16,423 nucleotides of DNA from Betaproteobacteria bacterium (GTDB lineage: Bacteria > Pseudomonadota > Gammaproteobacteria > Burkholderiales > Rhodocyclaceae), in the NCBI GenBank assembly GCA_020047725.1, contig JAIFNM010000320.1, positions 1-16,423 on the forward strand, given 5' to 3'. Numbering within the stretch: the stretch's first letter is position 1; every line of letters starts with the position of its first letter. Made by a program: the position numbers and the translations under genes. This document shows positions 6,467 through 15,230 of the stretch, in pieces. The notes under the pieces were generated by a model. It was not told the DNA's origin. It worked only from the letters and a program-made list of their open reading frames with translations, and did no database searches.

Positions 6467-7284
6467 TGAAAAATCTTCCTGAAACCATCCGTATGGCCTG
6501 CACCTACGTATTTCTGGTGCTGATGGCCTTTCTGTCCTTGTTCCCGTTTGTCTGGATGATGATCGGTGCGACCAACACCAATACTGACGTTACCAAAGGA
6601 AAAATCAGTTTTGGTTCCGCATTCTTCGATAACTTCGCGAAGCTCTCCGAACTGTTTGATGTCGGGCAGATTTTCCTGAACTCGGCAAAGATCGCCATTG
6701 TGGGTTCATTCTTCACCTTGTTGATCTCGTCGATGGCGGGTTATGGCTTTGAAATATTCCGCTCGGCGTTGCGCGAGCGTGTTTATCAGGCCTTGTTGCT
6801 GTCGATGATGGTCCCGTTTGCTGCTTTGATGATCCCCTTGTTCACCCTTCTGGCGACGGCGGATGTTCTTGATACCCACATGGCGGTGATCTTGCCGGCC
6901 GTGGCTTCGGCGTACATCATTTTCTACTTCCGCCAGAGTACCAAGGCGTTTCCATCCGAGCTGCGCGACGCGGCGCGTGTTGACGGTCTAAAGGAATGGC
7001 AGATCTTTCTGTTTGTTTATGTCCCCGTGATGCGCTCGACCTATGCGGCGGCGTTCATCATCGTGTTCATGACGGCCTGGAACAACTTCCTGTGGCCGTT
7101 GATCGTGCTTCAGTCCAACGAACTCAAGACAATCACGCTCGCCATTTCGTCGCTTGGCTCGTCCTATTCCCCAGATTTTGGAGTCATCATGGTGGCTACG
7201 GTACTGGCGACTCTGCCGACGCTCCTTGTGTTCTTCGCGATGCAGCGCCAGTTCGTCCAGGGCATGCTCGGGTCTGTTAAATAA
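6466..7284 (+). CDS. lacG: ABC sugar transporter permease, MalG-like
   Basis: The product is 272 aa, the second membrane subunit of the importer (MalG/LacG class). It has an N-terminal membrane segment (residues about 10-30, ending SLFPFVWMMIGA) and the EAA docking motif RDAARVDGLKEWQIFLFVYV near residues 167-186. The C-terminus QRQFVQGMLGSVK is characteristic of this subfamily; in MalG the C-terminal tail reaches into the ATPase dimer. Its ATG overlaps the stop of lacF by one base, with GGGAG (6453-6457) upstream. The lacZ ribosome-binding site overlaps its stop codon, so lacF, lacG and lacZ are very likely translated as one coupled unit. Length agrees with Agrobacterium LacG (about 273 aa, from memory). 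Confidence 0.91.
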   Translation: MKNLPETIRMACTYVFLVLMAFLSLFPFVWMMIGATNTNTDVTKGKISFGSAFFDNFAKLSELFDVGQIFLNSAKIAIVGSFFTLLISSMAGYGFEIFRSALRERVYQALLLSMMVPFAALMIPLFTLLATADVLDTHMAVILPAVASAYIIFYFRQSTKAFPSELRDAARVDGLKEWQIFLFVYVPVMRSTYAAAFIIVFMTAWNNFLWPLIVLQSNELKTITLAISSLGSSYSPDFGVIMVATVLATLPTLLVFFAMQRQFVQGMLGSVK

Positions 7285-7291
7285 GGTAATC

Positions 7292-9538
7292 ATGCGCACC
7301 GTCACCACATTCAACTCCGGCTGGATTTTCCATCCGGCATTCTCTTCGGACCTGATCGCGAGCTTGGGTACGGGTGCTCCGGTTCGTCTGCCGCACAACG
7401 CGGTTGATCTGGAACTCAACTATTTTGACGAGAATTCATTTCAGAAGGCCTTCGCGTACCAGAAGGTCCTGGCGTGGGACTCCGCGTTTCAAGGCAAGGA
7501 AGTCGTGTTGGTCTTTGACGGCGCGATGGCCGATTCGGTGGTGTGGATCAATGGAAAGGAAGCCGGATCGCATCGGGACGGCTACACACCCTTCGTGATA
7601 CGTCTGAACGATTATCTGGAACCGGGCGATAACCTGATCACCGTTAAGGTCGACGGGACGGAGAATCCAGAGATTCCGCCTTTCGGTGGCCAGATCGATT
7701 ATCTGACCTATGCCGGTATCTATCGCGACGTATGGCTCAAAGTGACCGATCCGGTTTCAATCGGGCAAGTCAAGGTCGAAACCGGAAATGAAATGAGCGA
7801 CGCCAAGGCAGTAAGCGTCGCTTGCCAATTCAACAATCCGTGCGGGCATCCCGTCGTCGGAACACTGCTCGTTGAACTCTGTTCGACGGACGGCCTTGTC
7901 TTGAATCAGAAACAGATTGACGTCTCCGCTGAGTCTGCGCAGATCAAGTTGGAGAACCTGGCCGGGTTGGATTTGTGGCAACTCGATGCGCCACGCCTGT
8001 ACCGTCTCAAACTAACGCTGATGACCGCGCATGGGCGCGACGAACTGGCAATTCGGTTCGGCTTCCGCACCGCCTCCTTTACCGTCGAAGGCTTCTTCCT
8101 TAACGGCAAGAAGCTGAAGATTCGCGGTCTCAATCGCCATCAGTCGTTCCCTTATGTGGGGTACGCCATGGGCCGCCGGGCGCAGGAAAAAGACGCAGAA
8201 ATCCTCAAGAACACGCTGAAGTGCAACCTCGTACGTACCTCACACTATCCGCAGTCGTCGTATTTTCTCGATAAGTGCGACGAGTTGGGGCTGTTGGTCT
8301 TCGAAGAGATTCCCGGCTGGCAGCATATTGGCGGGGATGTCTGGAAGCAGGAATCCATCAGCAATGTGCGCCGCATGATCGAGCGCGACTGGAACCATCC
8401 GTCGATCATTCTGTGGGGCGTGCGCATCAACGAATCGCCCGATAGTCACGACTTTTACGCCGAAACCAACCGCGTTGCCCGCGAACTCGATTCCACACGC
8501 CAGACCGCCGGTGTGCGCTGCCACGAGAACAGCGAGTTCCTTGAAGACGTCTTTACAATGAACGACTTCAATCATAGCGCCAGCCCCGAGTTTCTGTCGG
8601 GTCGCGAACCGGCTGTGCTCCGCGATCAGCACACGGTGACCGGTAATGCTCTGGCTTTGCCGTACATGGTGACCGAGTTTAACGGACATATGTTCCCGAC
8701 CAAACGGACCGATCCGGAAGTGCGCCAGTCCGAGCACGTTACGCGTTATCTTGAGGTGCTCGACAAGGCCTATTCGGACGCAAAGATCTCCGGCAGCATC
8801 GGCTGGTGCATGGCTGACTACAACACGCACAGGGACTTTGGTGCGGGCGACCGGATTTGCCATCATGGCGTGCTCGATATCTTCCGTGAACCGAAATTTG
8901 CGGCTTACGTTTACGCCAGCCAGTGCGAGCCGTCCGAGGATGTCGTACTCAAGCCGGTGACCTTCTGGGCGCGTGGCGAGAAGGATCGCTGCGAGGCCCT
9001 GCCGATGATTGTGCTGACCAACTGCGATTACGTCGAGTTTCAGTTCGGCGATTTTCCAAGCAAGCGTATCGAGCCCGATCGCGTTACCTATCCTCACCTG
9101 CCTCATCCCCCAGTGATTGTCGACAGCCGCTTTGTCGATATGGCAGAACTCGGTGCTTGGGGCATGCGCTGGCAGGACGGACGGATTACAGGATTTGTTG
9201 ATGGCAAGGCGGTCTCCGAGATCCACTTTTCCGGCAACGCGATAGCCACGTCATTGCAACTCCAATCCGACGACGTCGAGCTTTACGCGGGCGAAAAGGA
9301 TTCCACACGCTTCATCGTTCGTGCGCTGGATCAACTCGGAAACGTGCTCCCCGTTTTTGACGATGTGCTGACGATCAAAGTGGATGGCCCGGCGCGATTG
9401 CTCGGGCCGGACGCCATTGCCTTCAAGGCCGGTATCGGAGGTTTCTGGATCGAAACGACCGGGGAAAAAGGCGAACTCGTCGTTACCGTATCGACCCGAA
9501 GGTTGGGGCAGCAACGGCTTTCATTGCGCGCAAAGTAA
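7292..9538 (+). CDS. lacZ: Glycoside hydrolase family 2, probable cytoplasmic beta-galactosidase
   Basis: The product is 748 aa. Domain order is GH2: an N-terminal jelly-roll sugar-binding domain (about 1-170; VWINGKEAGSHRDGYTPF), an immunoglobulin-like domain (about 175-270), then a TIM barrel opening with the signature IRGLNRHQSFPYVG. The likely acid/base is E381 (ILWGVRINES) and the nucleophile E462 (YMVTEFNGHMF). A C-terminal beta domain follows. There is no signal peptide, so it should hydrolyse imported sugar in the cytoplasm, giving galactose plus glucose or another aglycone. It is shorter than E. coli LacZ (about 1023 aa) and not closely like it. I start at 7292, with AAGG (7283-7286) overlapping the lacG stop; the longer frame from 7154 lies in lacG. 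Beta-galactosidase is favoured by galactose-specific neighbours; beta-glucuronidase or another GH2 activity cannot be excluded. Confidence 0.85.
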   Translation: MRTVTTFNSGWIFHPAFSSDLIASLGTGAPVRLPHNAVDLELNYFDENSFQKAFAYQKVLAWDSAFQGKEVVLVFDGAMADSVVWINGKEAGSHRDGYTPFVIRLNDYLEPGDNLITVKVDGTENPEIPPFGGQIDYLTYAGIYRDVWLKVTDPVSIGQVKVETGNEMSDAKAVSVACQFNNPCGHPVVGTLLVELCSTDGLVLNQKQIDVSAESAQIKLENLAGLDLWQLDAPRLYRLKLTLMTAHGRDELAIRFGFRTASFTVEGFFLNGKKLKIRGLNRHQSFPYVGYAMGRRAQEKDAEILKNTLKCNLVRTSHYPQSSYFLDKCDELGLLVFEEIPGWQHIGGDVWKQESISNVRRMIERDWNHPSIILWGVRINESPDSHDFYAETNRVARELDSTRQTAGVRCHENSEFLEDVFTMNDFNHSASPEFLSGREPAVLRDQHTVTGNALALPYMVTEFNGHMFPTKRTDPEVRQSEHVTRYLEVLDKAYSDAKISGSIGWCMADYNTHRDFGAGDRICHHGVLDIFREPKFAAYVYASQCEPSEDVVLKPVTFWARGEKDRCEALPMIVLTNCDYVEFQFGDFPSKRIEPDRVTYPHLPHPPVIVDSRFVDMAELGAWGMRWQDGRITGFVDGKAVSEIHFSGNAIATSLQLQSDDVELYAGEKDSTRFIVRALDQLGNVLPVFDDVLTIKVDGPARLLGPDAIAFKAGIGGFWIETTGEKGELVVTVSTRRLGQQRLSLRAK

Positions 9539-9598
9539 GACGAGCGACACTCATTCAAATTGAACTGGACAGGCCACAGGCCTTTGGAGAAGTGAATC

Positions 9599-10681
9599 AT
9601 GGCTGATGTAAAACTGACCGATATTCGTAAGTCCTTTGGGCCAGTCGATGTCATCAAAGGCGTGGATCTCGATATAACCGCCGGCGAGTTCGTCGTGTTC
9701 GTGGGGCCGTCAGGTTGCGGGAAATCAACCTTGCTACGCATGATTGCCGGCCTGGAGGATATAACCTCTGGCGAACTGCGCATCGGCGGTGAGGTGATGA
9801 ACGACATTGATCCTTCCAAGCGCGGCATTGCCATGGTCTTCCAGTCCTACGCGCTCTATCCGCACATGACGGTGCGCGAAAATATGAGCTTTGCGCTCAA
9901 GTATGCCAAGGTCCCCAAGGACGAAATTGACAGACAAGTCAATTCTGCATCCAAGATTCTAGGCTTGGAAAGCCTGATGGAGCGCAAGCCGAAGGCGCTT
10001 TCCGGCGGTCAGCGTCAGCGTGTGGCGATCGGACGTTCCATCGTGCGCCAGCCGAAGGTTTTCCTGTTTGACGAACCGCTCTCCAATCTTGACGCCGAAC
10101 TGCGCGTCCATATGCGCATCGAGATCGCCCGTCTGCATCGCGAACTCGGAACGACGATTGTTTACGTGACACACGATCAGGTCGAAGCGATGACCCTGGC
10201 CGACAAGATCGTGGTTCTGCGAGCCGGCATCATCGAACAGGTCGGCGCGCCCCTCGAACTCTACGACAACCCGGCGAATACCTTCGTCGCAGGTTTCATC
10301 GGCTCACCGCGCATGAACTTCTTTGACGGGCGCGTCAAAGCCTGTGACGGTTCGCGCTGTCATGTTGAACTGCCCGCCTTCGACAACGCGGTCGTGGCCA
10401 TTCCGCTCAAGGGATCGATGCCGGCCGTCGGATCCGATGTCTCGCTTGGCGTGCGTCCCGAACACTTCCACGACGATGGTGAAGGACTGCTAAGCTTGAC
10501 GATCGACATGCTCGAACACCTGGGAGGTGAAACCTTCGCCTACGCACGTTCTGCAACAGGCGCGATGGTGGTCATTGAAACCAAGCACGGTCGTGATCTG
10601 CAGTCCGGTCAGCAGTTTGATGCCCGCTTCCGGACCGATGCGGCCTTGCTTTTCGACAAGGCCGGAAAGCGGATCTACTGA
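9599..10681 (+). CDS. lacK: ABC sugar transporter ATP-binding protein, MalK/UgpC-like
   Basis: The product is 360 aa, the ATPase that drives the LacEFG-type importer from the cytoplasmic face. Walker A is GPSGCGKST (36-44), the ABC signature LSGGQ starts at residue 134, Walker B FLFDEP has D158-E159, and the switch histidine is H192 (YVTHDQ). After about residue 235 comes the C-terminal MOP/TOBE-like regulatory domain (GFIGSPRMNF; LGVRPEH) typical of sugar importers. GGAGA (9586-9590) lies 8 bases before the ATG. A 60-bp gap separates it from lacZ. Placement of the ATPase after the galactosidase repeats the order of the Agrobacterium lacEFGZK operon and is unlike malK arrangements. ATPases of this class can serve several importers. 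Confidence 0.93.
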   Translation: MADVKLTDIRKSFGPVDVIKGVDLDITAGEFVVFVGPSGCGKSTLLRMIAGLEDITSGELRIGGEVMNDIDPSKRGIAMVFQSYALYPHMTVRENMSFALKYAKVPKDEIDRQVNSASKILGLESLMERKPKALSGGQRQRVAIGRSIVRQPKVFLFDEPLSNLDAELRVHMRIEIARLHRELGTTIVYVTHDQVEAMTLADKIVVLRAGIIEQVGAPLELYDNPANTFVAGFIGSPRMNFFDGRVKACDGSRCHVELPAFDNAVVAIPLKGSMPAVGSDVSLGVRPEHFHDDGEGLLSLTIDMLEHLGGETFAYARSATGAMVVIETKHGRDLQSGQQFDARFRTDAALLFDKAGKRIY

Positions 10682-10725
10682 TCCGGTGAGCAAGGACTGT
10701 GCGCTGTAGTTGAAGAGTCACACGC

Positions 10726-10756
10726 GGGCCGGAGCAATCCGGCCCCGTTCATTTTT
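10726..10756 (+). terminator. Stem-loop with short T-run after lacK (weak terminator or mRNA stabiliser)
   Basis: GGGCCGGA (10726-10733) pairs perfectly with TCCGGCCC (10738-10745) around a GCAA loop, a stable GNRA tetraloop. Five Ts follow at 10752-10756, six bases after the stem. The offset makes it a poor intrinsic terminator, so partial read-through into the alpha-galactosidase gene is likely. It may instead protect the 3' end of the lacEFGZK message and lower alpha-galactosidase expression. Confidence 0.5.
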
Positions 10757-10782
10757 GCAAACACGTTTTTGAGTTCAGAATC

Positions 10783-12954
10783 ATGAGTACTCATCCCGCC
10801 GAATCTGTCTGTCAATTTCTCGTCCTGCACGGAACGGATACCAGTGCTGTTCTGGAAACCCGCCCAGGCGAGGCCCCGCTCTGGCGTTACTGGGGCCCCC
10901 GCTTGCCCACCGATTGTCTTCCTGTCGTCCCGTTGCGTGATGGCCGGGCGATCCCGCCATCGACGATGGAATTCGATCAACCGTTGTCGGTAGCGCCGAC
11001 GTTCGGAGTTGGCTGGTACGGTCAGACGGCCTTGCTGGCGCATCGGGCAGGGACGCAGTTTGCCCAGAACTTCACTGAATGCCGAGTGGAATGGGTGAAG
11101 GCAGGGCTGGCGCTCATCGTACATCTGAACGACCCAGTAGCGCAGTTGAGCCTCGCCGTGCAACTGGAACTCGATACGCATGACGTGCTTCGTCTGCATA
11201 GTCGCCTCGTCAATGACGGTACGAATGTGCTTGACGTACAGTGGCTCGCCGCCGGAACGCTTCCTCTGCCTGGAAGTGCTGGTCAGGTGCGCTCCTATTT
11301 CGGACAATGGGCAAACGAATTCCAGTTACAGACGGAGGCGCTTTCGCGTAGCCTGTGGCAGCGCGAGAACCGGCGCGGCCGTACATCGCACGATACCTTC
11401 CCGGGAGCGGTGGTCACGCTGCCGGGGGCGACCGAGCATACCGGCACCGTTTTTGGTGCTCATCTCGCGTGGTCAGGCAATCACCGGCAATGCATCGAGT
11501 GGTTGCACGATGGCCAATTCCAGTGGCAGATGGGAGAATGGCTGGCACCGGGCGAAGTGCGTCTGGCTCCGGGGGAAGCGCTCGCTTCGCCGGTGCTCTA
11601 TGCGTCCTGCTCAACCGCTGGCCTTAATGGACTCGCCGCCAATTTTCATGCGGCTGTGCGCGGTCTGCTTCCTTGGGCGGGCGGCAAGATGCGGCTGCGT
11701 CCGGTGCATCTGAATACCTGGGAAGCCGTTTACTTCGATCACCGCTTCGACGAGCTCAAGGCCTTGGTCGACGCCGCGGCGGATATCGGCGTCGAGCGTT
11801 TCGTGCTCGACGACGGCTGGTTCCACGGGCGCCACCACGACCGCGCGGCGCTCGGCGACTGGTGGCCGGACGAAGACAAGTATCCGGATGGCCTCTTGCC
11901 GCTCGCTCAGCATGTGCTGGAGCGGGGCATGGAGTTCGGCCTGTGGGTCGAGCCGGAGATGGTCAACCCGGACAGCGAGCTATTCCGCGCGCATCCGGGC
12001 TGGGTACTGCAACTTGAAGGGCGTCCGTTGCTGACGATGCGCAATCAGCTGGTGCTCGATGTGGGGCGGCCCGAGGTAGGCGATTACCTGTTTTCTCGTC
12101 TCGATACGATTCTGCGCAGCGTGCCGATCAGCTACCTGAAGTGGGACATGAACCGCGACCTGACAACGGCCGGCGATGCGCAGGGGCGCGCGGCCTACCG
12201 TTCGTTTGTGCACGCCTTCTATGCGTTGCTCGAGCGGGTGCGCGCGGCGCATCCGGCGGTGGAAATCGAGAGTTGTGCCTCGGGCGGGGCACGCATCGAC
12301 TTTGGCGTGCTGGCACATACCCATCGCGTGTGGACCAGCGACTGCAATGATGCCGTTTCGCGCGTGGCGATCCAGCGCGGTGCGTTACAGTTCTTCCCGC
12401 CGGAGATCCTCGGCGCCCATATCGGACCGGCACCGGCGCATACGACGGGGCGCAGCCAGTCGCTGAACTTCCGTGCCGGCGTCGCCTTGCCCGGCCATCT
12501 GGGCATCGAGACAGACGTGCGGCATCTGAACGCCGAACAGCGCGCAGCGCTGAAACAATGGATCGCTCTCTACAAGGAACTGCGCGAGCGCTTGCACCAC
12601 GGGCGCGTCTGGTGCGGCGAGGTGGGCGATGGTGTTGTCTGGCAAGCGCATGGTGACGAGCAGGCACGCGACGAGGTCATCGTTTTCGTCTATCGCCTGA
12701 CACCGACAACGCACCGTTATACGCCGCCCTTACGTCTGCCTTTCCTCGATAAAGCAATTGGCTACATCGTCCGTCGACTTGATCCAACGCTCGCTGAATG
12801 GACGAGTTCACCGCTCAATGATGCATTGCTCGTAGCGGCCGCGGGTCTGGGAGAACCGGTGCATGCGCATGGCGCATGGCTGGCAGAGGTTGGTCTACCT
12901 CTGCCACGCATGCTTGGAGAATCGGCGCTGATTTATCGTTTCAGCGCCTGTTGA
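10783..12954 (+). CDS. Alpha-galactosidase, glycoside hydrolase family 36, cytoplasmic
   Basis: The product is 723 aa and releases terminal alpha-1,6-linked galactose, as in melibiose or raffinose-type sugars. An N-terminal beta-sandwich (about residues 20-300) is followed by a TIM barrel containing NTWEAVYFD, LDDGWFHGRHHD (DDGW at 343-346) and GLWVEPEMVNPDS. The GH36 nucleophile is D455 in YLKWDMNR and the acid/base is D520 in WTSDCND; SCASGGARID precedes the latter. A short C-terminal beta domain ends the protein. Length fits bacterial GH36 enzymes of 700-750 aa. There is no signal peptide, so substrates must be imported, presumably by the preceding transporter. No good ribosome-binding site precedes the ATG, and no clear promoter is seen in the 101-bp gap, so it likely depends on read-through from lacK. 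The gene ends 6 bp from the convergent galK. Confidence 0.93.
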   Translation: MSTHPAESVCQFLVLHGTDTSAVLETRPGEAPLWRYWGPRLPTDCLPVVPLRDGRAIPPSTMEFDQPLSVAPTFGVGWYGQTALLAHRAGTQFAQNFTECRVEWVKAGLALIVHLNDPVAQLSLAVQLELDTHDVLRLHSRLVNDGTNVLDVQWLAAGTLPLPGSAGQVRSYFGQWANEFQLQTEALSRSLWQRENRRGRTSHDTFPGAVVTLPGATEHTGTVFGAHLAWSGNHRQCIEWLHDGQFQWQMGEWLAPGEVRLAPGEALASPVLYASCSTAGLNGLAANFHAAVRGLLPWAGGKMRLRPVHLNTWEAVYFDHRFDELKALVDAAADIGVERFVLDDGWFHGRHHDRAALGDWWPDEDKYPDGLLPLAQHVLERGMEFGLWVEPEMVNPDSELFRAHPGWVLQLEGRPLLTMRNQLVLDVGRPEVGDYLFSRLDTILRSVPISYLKWDMNRDLTTAGDAQGRAAYRSFVHAFYALLERVRAAHPAVEIESCASGGARIDFGVLAHTHRVWTSDCNDAVSRVAIQRGALQFFPPEILGAHIGPAPAHTTGRSQSLNFRAGVALPGHLGIETDVRHLNAEQRAALKQWIALYKELRERLHHGRVWCGEVGDGVVWQAHGDEQARDEVIVFVYRLTPTTHRYTPPLRLPFLDKAIGYIVRRLDPTLAEWTSSPLNDALLVAAAGLGEPVHAHGAWLAEVGLPLPRMLGESALIYRFSAC

Positions 12955-12960
12955 TGTAAA

Positions 12961-14128
12961 TCAGCCGACGATGCTGGCGCCTGCAGAGGCATGGCAGACG
13001 TAGATCGAGGCGCTCAGACCGCTGGCAGCGCGGTATTTCGCCGAGACGGCGGCACGTACTGGATCGACTAAATTCTGAGGCATCAAGGCGACCACGCAGC
13101 CGCCGAATCCGCCACCTGTCATGCGAACTCCACCTGCGTCGCCCAGTACCTGCTTGACGATGTTGACCAAGGCGTCGACAGGCGGGACGGTGATTTCGAA
13201 ATCGTCGCGCATCGAGGCGTGCGAGTCGGCCATCAACTGTCCTATGCGGGTGAGGTCCCCTGTTTTCAGGGCAAACGACAGATCGATTGCCCGCTGGCTG
13301 TCCGTGATGATATGGCGGGCACGGCGGGCTACGACCGGATCAAGCCCAGCCTTTCGTGCTTCAAAGCTCGGCAGATCGACATCCCGCAAGGCTTTGACGC
13401 CGAAGAAGCGTGCGGCTTCTTCGCATTGCTGACGGCGAGTATTGTATTCGCTACCGACCAGACCGCGCTGGACGTTGGAGTTGATGATCACCACAACGAT
13501 GTCGCGTGGCATTTCAACCGACTGCGTGACGAGGCTGCGACAGTCGATCAGTAGAGCATGATCGGCTTCCCCTTGCGCCGAGATCAGTTGATCCATGATG
13601 CCGCAGTTGCACCCGACGAAGCGGTTTTCCGCGCGTTGGCCAATCAGAGCGATTTCGGTCGGACTGATTTCAAGCTTGTTGAGAGACTTGAAGAATTGTC
13701 CGACGGCAACTTCTAGCGAGGCGGAGGAGCTTAGGCCGGCGCCTTGCGGGACATTGCCGCTGATGACCATATCTGCTCCGCCGAGCGTGTAGCCGGCTTC
13801 GAGCAAATGTTTGACCACGCCACGCACGTAGTTTGCCCAGAGACGGTCGCTGAGGGCTTCAATCGGCGCGTCCAGATCGAACTCGTCTTGCTCATTTCCG
13901 TAGTCAACGGAGATGACTGACACGCACCCGTCGGTCACTGCGCGACGAGCCGGAAATGGCGGTGTGATAATTGATCGCACAGGGCAGGACGAAGCCGCCG
14001 TTGTAATCGGTGTGTTCGCCGATCAAATTGACGCGTCCCGGTGCTTGCACGGTCAGCCCTGCTTGGGCCGAAAAGGCGGCGGCAAAGGCGGATCGGGTTT
14101 TTTCTATTGGTGACATGGATTGGTTCAT
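12961..14128 (-). pseudogene. galK: Galactokinase, frameshifted by a 4-bp tandem duplication
   Basis: GalK phosphorylates galactose at C1, the first Leloir step. All three GHMP-kinase signatures are encoded but in two frames. The N-terminal fragment (14128-13904, 74 aa) has GRVNLIGEHTDYN at residues 31-43 and runs correctly to V70. The rest, in another frame down to 12961, holds VPQGAGLSSSASLE (ATP loop), CGIMDQ (catalytic Asp region) and RMTGGGFGGC. At the junction the coding strand reads GTCAGTCA; removing one GTCA copy gives RVRVISVDYG, the normal family sequence, and one continuous frame of 387 aa, close to E. coli GalK (382 aa). No other stop or frameshift is seen, so the lesion is recent or a sequencing/assembly artefact. 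As written, the product lacks the ATP site and should be inactive. The gene begins 2 bp after the galT stop. Confidence 0.9.
13914..13921. repeat. Tandem duplication TGAC-TGAC inside galK
   Basis: Two adjacent copies of the tetranucleotide TGAC (GTCA on the coding strand). One copy too many shifts the galK frame by +1 after codon 70. It is not a homopolymer, which makes a simple base-calling error less likely than at a long single-base run. Two units are too few to suggest efficient phase variation, but reversion by slippage is possible. Confidence 0.85.
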
Positions 14129-14130
14129 GT

Positions 14131-15162
14131 TCAGACTTCGTTGAAGTGAATGTCGCTGAGCGCGCGCAGGCGTTCGGCGGCTTGTTCGGGCGTCAGGTCA
14201 CGCTGGGTTTCGGCCAGCATTTCGTAACCGACCATGAATTTTCGCACGGTGGCGGAACGCAGCAGTGGCGGGTAGAAGTGCGCGTGTACCTGCCAGTGGT
14301 CGTCGTCCTCATTGTTGAATGGCGCGCCGTGCCAGCCCATCGAGTAGGGAAAGGAACACTGGAACAGGTTGTCGTAGCGGCTGGTCAGTTTTTTCAGTGC
14401 CAGCGCGAGATCCTTCCGTTGCGGGCTGTCGAGATCCGGTAACTGGCGAACGTGGGCCTTCGGCAGCAACAGCGTCTCGAACGGCCACGCCGCCCAGTAA
14501 GGTACGACAGCGAGCCAGTGTTCGGTTTCGACGACGACGCGGGCTCCGCCTGATTCCTGAGCGGCGTAGTCGAGCAATAGCGGACGGCCGTGCGCGGCGA
14601 AGTAAGCGCGCTGATTCTTGTCCTCATTGGTCGCTTCGTTGGGCAGGAAGCTGTTGGCCCAGATCTGCCCATGCGGGTGCGGGTTGGAGCAACCCATCAT
14701 CGCGCCCTTGTTTTCGAAGACCTGCACCCATGGGTAAAGCGCGCCGAGTTCCGTGCTTTGTTCGCACCAGGTTTCGATGATCTGCGCAATGGCTGGCAGC
14801 GCTAATTCCGGCAGGCTTTTGCTATGATCGGGTGAGAAACAGATGACGCGGCTGGTGCCGCGCGCGCTGCCGGTCTGGAAGAGTGGATTCGACGATTCCG
14901 GCGCATCAGGAGCATCGGTCGTCAGTGCCGCGAAATCATTGGTAAAAACAAAGGTTCCGCTGTAGTCCGGGTTGCGTTCGCCGGTAACGCGCAGGTTACC
15001 AGCACACAGGAAACAGTCGGGATCGTGCGCCGGGCGGCTGCTGCGATCAGGGGTTTCTTGCTGGCCCTGCCAGGGGCGCTTGGCGCGGTGTGGAGAAACC
15101 AGAACCCAAGAACCGGTTAATGGATTGAAGCGGCGATGCGGGTGGTCGGTCGGGTCAAACAT
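14131..15162 (-). CDS. galT: Galactose-1-phosphate uridylyltransferase
   Basis: The product is 343 aa and exchanges UMP between UDP-glucose and galactose-1-phosphate in the Leloir pathway (cytoplasm). The active-site motif NPHPHGQIW gives H162-P-H164-G-Q166, with H164 as the nucleophile that carries UMP. The zinc site is visible as C50-x-x-C53 (CFLCAGN), with H113 and H162 as further ligands. All are offset by two from the E. coli GalT numbers. The N-terminus HPHRRFNPLTGSWVLVSPHR is typical. The ATG at 15162 has GGAA about 8 bases upstream. galK follows after 2 bp, so the two were co-translated before galK was damaged. yjfF lies upstream in the same direction with a 215-bp gap. galT itself looks intact. 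Confidence 0.96.
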   Translation of the reverse strand: MFDPTDHPHRRFNPLTGSWVLVSPHRAKRPWQGQQETPDRSSRPAHDPDCFLCAGNLRVTGERNPDYSGTFVFTNDFAALTTDAPDAPESSNPLFQTGSARGTSRVICFSPDHSKSLPELALPAIAQIIETWCEQSTELGALYPWVQVFENKGAMMGCSNPHPHGQIWANSFLPNEATNEDKNQRAYFAAHGRPLLLDYAAQESGGARVVVETEHWLAVVPYWAAWPFETLLLPKAHVRQLPDLDSPQRKDLALALKKLTSRYDNLFQCSFPYSMGWHGAPFNNEDDDHWQVHAHFYPPLLRSATVRKFMVGYEMLAETQRDLTPEQAAERLRALSDIHFNEV

Positions 15163-15230
15163 TTTGTGCTATTCCAATGATTTGAGAGTCTGAACCTCAC
15201 ATTTTAAGGCACCAGCAAGCGTACGTTGAA

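Noticed and set aside
7154..7291. Upstream in-frame extension of the GH2 gene
   Set aside because: It runs through the 3' end of lacG in another frame and adds arginine/serine-rich residues not seen in the family; the ATG at 7292 has AAGG at the right distance.
8240..9226. 328-codon open frame on the minus strand
   Set aside because: It lies wholly antisense to the GH2 gene, with no recognisable domain and no ribosome-binding site seen; long antisense frames are common in GC-rich genes.
9571..9583. Small inverted repeat AGGCC-ACA-GGCCT before lacK
   Set aside because: Five base pairs with a 3-base loop is within chance expectation, and it directly precedes the lacK ribosome-binding site.
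13904..14128. 74-codon minus-strand frame and the overlapping frame 13980-12961 as two separate genes
   Set aside because: They encode consecutive parts of one galactokinase; the second has no sensible start of its own, and its first 18 or so residues are out-of-frame reading of galK. Annotated as one frameshifted gene.
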